From DATEOR01 sp035296905 (lineage in GTDB: Bacteria > Actinomycetota > Thermoleophilia > Gaiellales > Gaiellaceae), in assembly GCA_035296905.1 (NCBI GenBank), contig DATHAA010000078.1:1-29353 (forward strand): a stretch of 29,353 nt of DNA. The letters run 5' to 3'. The translations under genes and the position numbers were made by a program. Below are positions 23,998-29,353 of this stretch, in pieces. How positions within the stretch are numbered: the stretch's first letter is position 1; every line of letters starts with the position of its first letter. The notes under the pieces were generated by a model. It did not search any database, had not been told where the DNA came from, and saw only the letters and a program-made list of their open reading frames with translations.

Positions 23998-24461
23998 CGC
24001 GGAAGCTCCTCGCCGCGCTAGTCGTTGCGCTCGCCGTAGTCGCACCGGCGGCGGCGAGCGAGCAGAGCCCGACGCTTCCGGAGCTCGAACGTGAGCTCAT
24101 CTGCCCGACCTGCCATGAGACACTCGCCGCCTCGACTTCGCCGATCGCCGATCGCATGCGCGCCTTCATCCGCGCCCGTATCGCAGCCGGGGACACCAAG
24201 TCGGAGATCAAGGACAAGCTTGTCGACCAGTTCGGCGAAAGCGTTCTCGCCGCCCCGCCCAAGAGCGGCTTCAACCTGCTGGCGTGGGTGCTTCCCCTCG
24301 TTGGGGTCGTGCTCGCGGCCGGCGTCGTCGGCTTCCTCACGTATCGCTGGAGCCGGAGCCGTAAGGCGGAGGAGCCGGGGCAGTCCGCCAACGGCCGCTT
24401 CAGCCTGGATCCCGAGCTCGAGCGCCGGCTCGACGAAGAGCTCGCCCGCTACGACGCCTAA
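23994..24461 (+). CDS. ccmH: Cytochrome c maturation protein CcmH/NrfF-like
   Basis: This 155-aa protein has a signal peptide (LLAALVVALAVVAPAAA), then the CcmH thioredox motif LICPTCHETLAASTSPIADR with its Cys pair and the I-A-D-x-M-R segment. FGESVLAAPPKSGFNLLAW follows, then one membrane helix (VLPLVGVVLAAGVVGFLTY). It ends in a cytoplasmic tail with SLDPELERRLDEELARYD. CcmH works with TlpA/DsbE in heme ligation; the remaining system I genes are not in the window. It overlaps TlpA by 4 bp and is followed by ccdA after 15 bp. Confidence 0.92.
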   Translation: MTRKLLAALVVALAVVAPAAASEQSPTLPELERELICPTCHETLAASTSPIADRMRAFIRARIAAGDTKSEIKDKLVDQFGESVLAAPPKSGFNLLAWVLPLVGVVLAAGVVGFLTYRWSRSRKAEEPGQSANGRFSLDPELERRLDEELARYDA

Positions 24462-24476
24462 CCGGGAGAGGCACTG

Positions 24477-25178
24477 ATGGAAGCGAAAATCCCGCTCGCG
24501 TTCGTCGCGGGCCTCCTGTCCTTCGTCACGCCCTGCGTGCTCCCGCTCGTGCCCGGCTACCTCTCCGCGGTGTCCGGCGTGCAGATCGGAGTGGGCGGGA
24601 GGAAGGTCGTGGCGACCAGCATCCCGTTCATCGCCGGCTTCACGCTCGTCTTCGTGGCGCTCGGAGCGCTGGCGGGCGCAGCCGGCGGGCTCGTCCACGA
24701 CCAGCGCCTCCTCTCCATGGTCGCGGGTGTGATCGTCGTCGTCTTCGGCTTCGCCTTCATGGGTCTACTGCCGTTCCCTTGGCTCGACCGCATGGTCGCC
24801 CCCGAGCTCGTCGAGGGAGCCCGTCGCCGCGGCTCGCGAGCCCTTCTCGGCGGCGCCTTTGCAGTCTGCGCCGCCCCGTGCATCGGGCCGGTGCTCGCCA
24901 CCATCCTCGCGCTCGCAGGCGATGCCTCCACGGCCGCCCAGGGGTCGGTGCTCCTGCTCGTCTACTCCATCGGCCTCGCCGTGCCGTTCGTCCTCGTAGG
25001 GATCGGCTTCGACCGCGCGATGGGTGCCTCGCGCTGGCTTCGCGACCGCTACTGCGCCGTCAGGTTCGTGAGCGGCGCGCTCCTCGTCGCGCTGGGTCTC
25101 CTGCTCTTCTTCGACCGCTTCTGGTGGATCCGCATCGGCTTCAACCGGCTGTTCGAAAAGTTCGGCGTCGACGTCTGA
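24477..25178 (+). CDS. ccdA: Cytochrome c biogenesis protein CcdA / thiol electron carrier
   Basis: CcdA passes electrons from cytoplasmic thioredoxin to TlpA/ResA across the membrane. The 233-aa protein has six hydrophobic segments and two half-site motifs with the active cysteines: SFVTPCVLPLVPGYLS and VCAAPCIGPVLATILA. A good Shine-Dalgarno (GGGAGAGG) lies before the ATG. Its gene neighbours supply the partner TlpA and CcmH. The two dyads at 25220-25318 follow its stop codon. Confidence 0.95.
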   Translation: MEAKIPLAFVAGLLSFVTPCVLPLVPGYLSAVSGVQIGVGGRKVVATSIPFIAGFTLVFVALGALAGAAGGLVHDQRLLSMVAGVIVVVFGFAFMGLLPFPWLDRMVAPELVEGARRRGSRALLGGAFAVCAAPCIGPVLATILALAGDASTAAQGSVLLLVYSIGLAVPFVLVGIGFDRAMGASRWLRDRYCAVRFVSGALLVALGLLLFFDRFWWIRIGFNRLFEKFGVDV

Positions 25179-25219
25179 GACCCTGTGCCGCATCCCTCAA
25201 AAACCGCGCCCCAAGTCAG

Positions 25220-25243
25220 CCTAGTAACAGTCTGTTACTAAGG
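25220..25243. repeat. Dyad copy 1 (TAGTAACAG-T-CTGTTACTA core)
   Basis: The core has perfect 9-bp arms around a single T, flanked by CC and A-GG, so it matches copy 2 except for one extra A. AT-rich relative to its surroundings, it lies 41 bp after the ccdA stop. It can form a hairpin or bind a dimeric protein. Confidence 0.8.
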
Positions 25244-25295
25244 CGGCTTTCCTCGTTAGCAGGTCTTTCCCATCAGAAATCTGTGCCGGAATTGC

Positions 25296-25318
25296 CCTAG
25301 TAACAGTCTGTTACTAGG
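25296..25318. repeat. Dyad copy 2 (perfect 11-bp arms)
   Basis: CCTAGTAACAG and CTGTTACTAGG flank a central T, a perfect 23-bp dyad. Its centre is 76 bp from the centre of copy 1. It ends six bases before the stop of the convergent gene at 25324, so a bidirectional terminator or a mobile REP-like unit are the main readings. Confidence 0.8.
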
Positions 25319-25323
25319 ATTCT

Positions 25324-25650
25324 TCACGGCCGCTTCTGAGCGCTGACGCATTCCCTGAACCAGCCACGGGCGTGCCGGATCGCCTCGCTCCGCGCCTCGG
25401 CTCCGCGCACCACCGCGCGCCGCTCCACCTCGTCGAGCCACGCGTTCATCCGCTGCTCAGCGTCGGGCTCCAGCGCGAATTCGTTCCAGCGCGAGGCGGC
25501 GAGAGCGATCGCCATGTTCATCTGCCGGAGCCGGACGGGGTCGGCGACCTTCTCCGCTCCGTCGCGCTCGAACCAGAGCGCCACCTTTCTCGCGAAGCAG
25601 GCGGTCAAGGCCATGCCCAAAAAAAACCTAGCAAAGCCCCTGTTTTCCAC
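25324..25650 (-). CDS. Hypothetical protein, 108 aa or less
   Basis: I do not recognise a family. The protein is helical and charged: LRQMNMAIALAASRWNEFAL, then EQRMNAWLDEVERRAVVRGA and EAIRHARGWFRECVSAQ. The longest frame begins at GTG 25650-25648 and runs through a T8 tract (R-F-F-L). ATG 25614-25612 after that tract gives 96 aa and seems the more natural start. It is divergent from the receiver-like gene and convergent with ccdA, with the dyads in between. Coding status rests on codon pattern and length only. Confidence 0.45.
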   Translation of the reverse strand: MENRGFARFFLGMALTACFARKVALWFERDGAEKVADPVRLRQMNMAIALAASRWNEFALEPDAEQRMNAWLDEVERRAVVRGAEARSEAIRHARGWFRECVSAQKRP

Positions 25651-25663
25651 TTCCTCGGGATGG

Positions 25664-25669
25664 TACGCT
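25664..25669 (+). promoter_or_regulatory. -10 box (TACGCT), likely leaderless start
   Basis: TACGCT is followed by seven bases and GTG 25677. No Shine-Dalgarno is present. Confidence 0.45.
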
Positions 25670-25676
25670 GCCGCGC

Positions 25677-25985
25677 GTGGCGACGATCCTGCTGGCGGGG
25701 GTCGATCTCTTCTTTCGAGGAAAGCTGGACGCGCTTTTGGGGGGGTCCCACAAGCTGATCACGACCGACAGCGTCGATTCGCCCGACCTGGTGATCTGCG
25801 ACCTCGCGCGCATAGATCCCTACGAGGTAGCCGACTCCTGGCCCGACATCCCCATCCTCGGGTACACGAATCACACGGACACGTCCGGCCTGCGTGCAGC
25901 GCATGAAGCGGGCCTCGACCAGGTCGTCGCGCGCTCTGCACTCGCCGAGCGAGCACCGCAACTGGTCGCAGACCTCGTTACATAG
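25677..25985 (+). CDS. Degenerate receiver-like protein, 102 aa
   Basis: This short alpha/beta protein resembles a receiver domain. The first strand ATILLAGVDLFFRGKLDALL has Asp10 in place of the usual acidic pair. SPDLVICDLARIDPYE places an Asp where the phospho-acceptor would be. IPILGYTNHTD matches strand four, and VVARSALAERAPQLVADL matches the last strand and helix, with ARS where a Lys-Pro is normal. Loss of the acidic pair and Lys suggests it is not phosphorylated in the normal way. The GTG start fits the leaderless promoter. The ferredoxin gene follows after 11 bp. Confidence 0.7.
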   Translation: MATILLAGVDLFFRGKLDALLGGSHKLITTDSVDSPDLVICDLARIDPYEVADSWPDIPILGYTNHTDTSGLRAAHEAGLDQVVARSALAERAPQLVADLVT

Positions 25986-25988
25986 ACT
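25983..25988 (+). promoter_or_regulatory. -10 box (TAGACT), likely leaderless start of the ferredoxin gene
   Basis: TAGACT is followed by eight bases (GCTCGGCG) and ATG 25997. It overlaps the stop codon of the receiver-like gene, so the ferredoxin may be transcribed on its own. Confidence 0.4.
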
Positions 25989-25996
25989 GCTCGGCG

Positions 25997-26308
25997 ATGA
26001 CTTACATCATCGCCGAGCCCTGCATCGACATCAAAGACCTGTCCTGCGTGGACGTGTGTCCGGTGGACTGCATCCACGTGTTCGACCGCATGCTCATCAT
26101 CGACCCCGAGGAGTGCATCGACTGCGGCGCGTGCGAGCCGGAATGCCCGGTCGAAGCGATCTTCCCGGAGGACGCGCTCCCCGAGAAATGGGAGCCGTTC
26201 GTAAAGATCAACTACGCCTACGGCGACGGAGCGGACGTGATCAACAAGCTGGTGGACGAATACGCCACCGAGCACAACGTCCAGAATCCGCCGCTCGAGC
26301 CGCAATAG
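25997..26308 (+). CDS. 7Fe-type ferredoxin (3Fe-4S/4Fe-4S)
   Basis: This 103-aa electron carrier shows the spacing of FdxA-like seven-iron ferredoxins. The first cluster region is C-x7-C-x3-C-x3-C (PCIDIKDLSCVDVCPVDC) and the second is CIDCGACEPECPVEAIF. The C-terminal region (EKWEPFVKINYAYGDG, then a helix) is typical of the longer actinobacterial type, giving low-potential transfer in the cytoplasm. ATG 25997 is placed by the -10 box. Its TAG stop overlaps the presumed ATA start of the next gene. Confidence 0.95.
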   Translation: MTYIIAEPCIDIKDLSCVDVCPVDCIHVFDRMLIIDPEECIDCGACEPECPVEAIFPEDALPEKWEPFVKINYAYGDGADVINKLVDEYATEHNVQNPPLEPQ

Positions 26309-26904
26309 CGGGGCTCGCGGAGCTCGCGCCGGGCCTCTGGCGCTGGGAAGCGCAGCATCCGGAGTGGGTGCCGGGCGCATCGCCCGACAGCCCGGCCGAC
26401 TGGCCCGAGATCGTCGGATCGGTCGCGTATGAGGCCCCCGATGCGTTCGTCTTCGTCGACCCCTTGGTTCCGGACGAGCTCTGGCCCGCGCTCGAAGAGG
26501 GCGTGCGCGCCCACGGCCGTCCCGTTCGGGTGCTGACGACGATCGGCTTCCACCGCCGCAGCCGAGACGAGGTCGTGCGCCGCTTCGACGCGACGACCTC
26601 CCGCGCCAAAGCGTCCCTCCCCGACGGGGTGGAGACCGTGACCATTCGGCGTGCCGGAGAGACGATGGTGTGGCTCCCGGGCCCCCGGGCGCTCATCCCG
26701 GGCGACCGCCTCCTCGGGGACGACGGCGGCCTCCGAATGTGCCCGCCGGGCTGGCTTCGCTACCTGGAGCCCGGACTGAGCTACGACGAGCTGCGCGAGG
26801 CGCTGCGCCCGCTCCTCGACCTCCCCGTCGAAATGGTGCTCGTCTCGCACGGCGAGCCGGTGCTACAGGGCGGTCGAGCCGCCATCAAGCGCGCCCTTAG
26901 CTGA
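26305..26904 (+). CDS. MBL-fold-like protein lacking the zinc motif (possible ATA start)
   Basis: The frame encodes 199 aa related, by pattern, to metallo-beta-lactamase-fold proteins: LAELAPGLWRWEAQHPEW at the start, VDPLVPDELWPALEEGVRAH, RVLTTIGFHRRSRDEVVRRF and a C-terminal EMVLVSHGEPVLQGG. The H-x-H-x-D-H zinc motif is not seen; IGFHRRSRDE sits where it would be. It may therefore be non-enzymatic or use another chemistry. No ATG/GTG/TTG occurs before GTG 26368, which would remove the conserved GLWRW region. ATA 26305 overlaps the ferredoxin TAG and lies where homologues start. It converges with, and overlaps by 8 bp, the hydrolase gene. Confidence 0.78.
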   Translation: MAGLAELAPGLWRWEAQHPEWVPGASPDSPADWPEIVGSVAYEAPDAFVFVDPLVPDELWPALEEGVRAHGRPVRVLTTIGFHRRSRDEVVRRFDATTSRAKASLPDGVETVTIRRAGETMVWLPGPRALIPGDRLLGDDGGLRMCPPGWLRYLEPGLSYDELREALRPLLDLPVEMVLVSHGEPVLQGGRAAIKRALS

Positions 26905-27694
26905 GGCGGTCGAGGAAGGTCTCGACCGCGGCCCGCCAGGCTCCGGGAGCGTCGAGGTGGACGTCGTGGCCCGCGCCGGGAATCGAAACGAGCTGCGCTG
27001 AAGGCGCAGCGGCGACCATCGCGGCGGCCTCCGAGGGCGAGAGCTCACCCTCCTCGCCACGGACAAGGAGCGTCGGAACGCTGAGCGCCCGCCACTCGTC
27101 CCAGTAGTCCCGTGCCAGAGCCTCTGCGATCGCCGCCACCAGCACGTCGGTGTCGAACGCGGGTCGCAGGCCGCCCGGGGTGATCACGAGGTTGCGCGTC
27201 CACGCGCGTGCCCTCAGGCTCTCTCCGCCGAAGAACGTGACGGCAGCGTCAGGGGACGGGAACGGGAGCGGCCATGAACCGAAGTAGTCGGCAATCTGCT
27301 CTGCTATCTCCGGCCCTTCGCGGGTGGGCGTAGCCTCGACGATGATGAGCGCGCTGACGAGATCCGGTCGCTCTGAGGCGGCGAGAAACGCGATCAGGCC
27401 GCCAAGCGATTGCCCGACGACGAGCGTGGGCGCGAGGTTGAGGCTCTCGATCGTCGCAAGCGCGTCGGCGACGAACCCAGCCGGCGTCACGTCCCCGGGC
27501 CGCCGCTCGCTGCGACCATGGCCGCGCTGGTCGAGCCCCACGACGCGGTGAGTCTCCCGCAGCCAGAGGGCTGTTTCCTCCCACTCGATGGCCGTGCCGG
27601 CGAGCCCGTGCAACAGGAGCACTCCGGGGCCCTCGCCGCCGAAGTCGAGCGCCTCGAGGCGCACGTCTCGCCCGGTGACCGGAACCCACTTCAC
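26897..27694 (-). CDS. Alpha/beta hydrolase
   Basis: This 265-aa alpha/beta-hydrolase fold protein has an oxyanion region LLLHGLAGTAIEWEETALWL, the nucleophile elbow VGQSLGGL with Ser96 and the catalytic His243 in IPGAGHDVHLD. An acidic residue in LLVRGEEGELSP probably completes the triad. The family includes esterases, haloperoxidase-like enzymes and C-C hydrolases, so the substrate cannot be named. The GTG start 27694-27692 overlaps the MFS stop (GTGA), so the hydrolase is probably made together with the transporter. Confidence 0.88.
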   Translation of the reverse strand: MKWVPVTGRDVRLEALDFGGEGPGVLLLHGLAGTAIEWEETALWLRETHRVVGLDQRGHGRSERRPGDVTPAGFVADALATIESLNLAPTLVVGQSLGGLIAFLAASERPDLVSALIIVEATPTREGPEIAEQIADYFGSWPLPFPSPDAAVTFFGGESLRARAWTRNLVITPGGLRPAFDTDVLVAAIAEALARDYWDEWRALSVPTLLVRGEEGELSPSEAAAMVAAAPSAQLVSIPGAGHDVHLDAPGAWRAAVETFLDRLS

Positions 27695-28932
27695 GCCGGG
27701 GTGAGCCGGAGGTTCGGCGGGAGCCGGCTCTCCAGCGAGAGCGCACCGGCTCCGGCTGCGAGGCAGGCGAGCGCGGCGAGCGGCCAGAGCGCGAGCGGTT
27801 CTACGGCGAGAATGAAGCCGCCGATCGCCGGGCCGAGGAGAAAGCCGAGATCCCAGGAGTTCGTCGAGACCGCCATGTAGCGACCGCGGAGCCGCGGCGG
27901 GGCAAGGTCGGCCACGAGCGCCCCCTGCACCGGTCCCTGGAAGCACTCGCCGAGGCCGAAGAGGATCACGGCGAAGGAGAAGATCGCCACAGCGGCGGCA
28001 GCCTCGAAGGAGGCTCCGCCGATGAGGACGAAGATCCACGAGATCGCCCACAGCACGCACATGGCCGCGAGCGAGCGCATACGGCTGCGACCCTCGAGGA
28101 GCTTCGCGACCGGCAGCTGCGCGACGGCGACGATCACGGTGTTCAGGAAGAAGATGAGCCCGATCTCGCGCTCGCTTACGCCGGCCTCGTTCTTCGCGAA
28201 CACCGGCAGGAGCTCGATCTGCGCGTAACCCGCCGTGACGAAGACGACGTTCAGGCCCGCGATCCCCAGGAAGACGTGGTTGCGGAGCACGTCGAGATAG
28301 CCGCCGCGCGGGGCATCCGGATCGGCCGCAGCGATCTCCGGATCGGGCACGAAGAAGAGCATCCCGACGAAGAGGAAGAACGTCATTGCGTTGACGGCAA
28401 AGAGCACCGTGAAGCTCGACGAGTCCGAAGTGGTGGCGATCAGGCCGCCGAGGAGCCCGCCGAGCCCGATCCCGAGGTTGCGGGTCACGCGCTGCAGTGC
28501 GAAGGCGCCATGCCGCCGCGCCTGCGAGGTAAGGCCGGCTATGAGCGCGGACTGGCTCGGCCAGAAGCCCGCGTTCCCGGCTCCCGCAACGATCGCGGCG
28601 AGGACCCCCTGCCAGGGCTCATGGACGAGCGGGAAGCTTCCCCAGCCGATCGCCTGCAGGATGAGCGCGCCGGCGAGGGTCAGCCGGCCCCCGATCTTGT
28701 CGATGACGACCCCGATCGCCGGGCCGCACACGATGCCGGCCGCGCCCGAGGCGGCCACGATCAGCCCCGAGATCCCGAGCGAGAAGCCGCGCACGTTGTG
28801 CAGGTAGATGACGACGAACGGATAGGCCATGCCCGTCCCGACTGCGTTTATCAGCCCGCCCGTGTTCAGGATCCAGACCGAGCGAGGCAGCCTCGGGTCG
28901 AGGCTGCGGAGGTACGCCCCGACGCGCCTCAA
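27691..28932 (-). CDS. MFS transporter
   Basis: This is a 413-aa exporter or importer of the major facilitator superfamily with twelve predicted helices. Helix one begins LPRSVWILNTGGLINAVGTG, and the loop between helices two and three has GPAIGVVIDKIGGR, the family's basic-Gly motif. Loop 8-9 includes LPVAKLLEGRSRMRSL. A central charged loop (DPEIAAADPDAPRGGYLD) joins the halves. The TTG start at 28932-28930 overlaps the icd stop as TTGA. Substrate unknown; co-expression with a hydrolase may point to a small organic compound. Confidence 0.9.
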   Translation of the reverse strand: MRRVGAYLRSLDPRLPRSVWILNTGGLINAVGTGMAYPFVVIYLHNVRGFSLGISGLIVAASGAAGIVCGPAIGVVIDKIGGRLTLAGALILQAIGWGSFPLVHEPWQGVLAAIVAGAGNAGFWPSQSALIAGLTSQARRHGAFALQRVTRNLGIGLGGLLGGLIATTSDSSSFTVLFAVNAMTFFLFVGMLFFVPDPEIAAADPDAPRGGYLDVLRNHVFLGIAGLNVVFVTAGYAQIELLPVFAKNEAGVSEREIGLIFFLNTVIVAVAQLPVAKLLEGRSRMRSLAAMCVLWAISWIFVLIGGASFEAAAAVAIFSFAVILFGLGECFQGPVQGALVADLAPPRLRGRYMAVSTNSWDLGFLLGPAIGGFILAVEPLALWPLAALACLAAGAGALSLESRLPPNLRLTPA

Positions 28933-29353
28933 ACGTTGCCCAGAGAGGCCCAGACCTCGAGCTTGGAGCGAACGCGGGCGATGACGTCGTCCGTGAACTC
29001 CGTGGTGGACGCGTGGCCGCCGAGGTCGGCGGTCCTCGTTCCCTCCGAGACGGCCTCGAGCGCCGACTCGCGGATCGCCCGCCCGGCCGCGCGCACCTCC
29101 TCGTCGTCGATGTGGGAGAGGAGCGCGGCGGAGGCGAGGATCATCGCCATCGGATTCGCGACGTTCTTGCCCTGGAGCGCGGGGGCGGTGCCGTGGGCAG
29201 CCTCGGCCATGAGCGCACGCGGCGTGTAGTCCTCGTTGAAGGCGACGAGCAGGGACTCCGAGCCGGCGATCGAGCCGAAGAGGGGGAGCACGAGGTCGGA
29301 GAGGATGTCACCGTCGCGGTTCAGCGCCGGGATGACGAGCGCCTCGCCCGCCG
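28929..29353 (-). CDS. icd: Isocitrate dehydrogenase, C-terminal part (runs off right edge)
   Basis: The 3' part of an isocitrate/isopropylmalate dehydrogenase family gene. Visible motifs are NRDGDILSDLVLPLFGSIAG, EAAHGTAPALQGKNVANPMA and a C-terminal DLGGHASTTEFTDDVIARV. The HGTAP wording and the DLGG-x-A-S-T-x-E-F-T tail favour isocitrate dehydrogenase (TCA cycle) over isopropylmalate dehydrogenase, which usually has HGSAP. The active-site front half lies outside the window, so cofactor choice cannot be read. The stop overlaps the MFS start by TTGA. Confidence 0.85.
   Translation of the reverse strand, partial: AGEALVIPALNRDGDILSDLVLPLFGSIAGSESLLVAFNEDYTPRALMAEAAHGTAPALQGKNVANPMAMILASAALLSHIDDEEVRAAGRAIRESALEAVSEGTRTADLGGHASTTEFTDDVIARVRSKLEVWASLGNV

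Noticed and set aside
25220..25318. CRISPR-like reading of the two dyads
   Set aside because: Only two units, strongly palindromic, with no cas genes.

Overview
The window is 29.4 kb of high-GC DNA with many GTG starts, tightly overlapping genes and few gaps. Gene content points to an Actinomycetota chromosome. The strongest clue is the run mazG - eno - pyk - ftsB/divIC - DUF501. By recall only, I favour the Thermoleophilia (Gaiellales/Solirubrobacterales side); I cannot test this without a database. There are no rRNA genes, tRNA genes, CRISPR arrays or intact insertion sequences.

Region 1 (1-4.7 kb, mostly minus strand) is an accessory copper-type locus. It holds an FtsX/MacB-like permease remnant, a LolD-type ABC ATPase fused to a YHS metal domain, copZ and the start of copA, running off the left edge. 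Two 17-bp CsoR-like palindromes lie at the head and in the middle of this operon, and a 37-aa membrane peptide is encoded just upstream. Next come an MFS exporter gene with three frameshifts, a GFA/CENP-V-type zinc protein, and a frameshifted secreted protein. Damaged genes are concentrated here; the rest of the window looks intact.

Region 2 (4.7-15.6 kb, plus strand) is housekeeping: L25/Ctc with a long acidic tail, Pth, Mfd, a PpiC-type foldase lipoprotein, MazG, enolase, pyruvate kinase, FtsB/DivIC, DUF501 and two small conserved-looking proteins.

Region 3 (15.6-23.4 kb) is signalling and envelope: a BldC-like HTH fused ahead of a receiver domain, a PAP2 phosphatase, two small membrane proteins on the minus strand, a 915-aa multi-GAF PP2C (SpoIIE/RsbU-like) phosphatase, a membrane-bound spermidine-synthase-like protein, a GDPD-family protein and an L,D-transpeptidase.

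Region 4 (23.4-25.2 kb) is a cytochrome c maturation/thiol-redox set: TlpA/ResA, CcmH and CcdA. It is followed by two near-identical perfect dyads of unknown function.

Region 5 (25.3-29.35 kb) carries a small unknown protein, a degenerate receiver protein, a 7Fe-type ferredoxin and a degenerate MBL-fold-like protein on the plus strand side. The minus-strand operon icd (partial) - MFS - alpha/beta hydrolase follows.

Two patterns cut across the window. Several genes carry a TANNNT -10 box 6-8 nt before the start codon, suggesting leaderless transcripts. Two genes have no ATG/GTG/TTG at the expected start and instead carry ATA overlapping the TAG stop of the gene before (ATAG).
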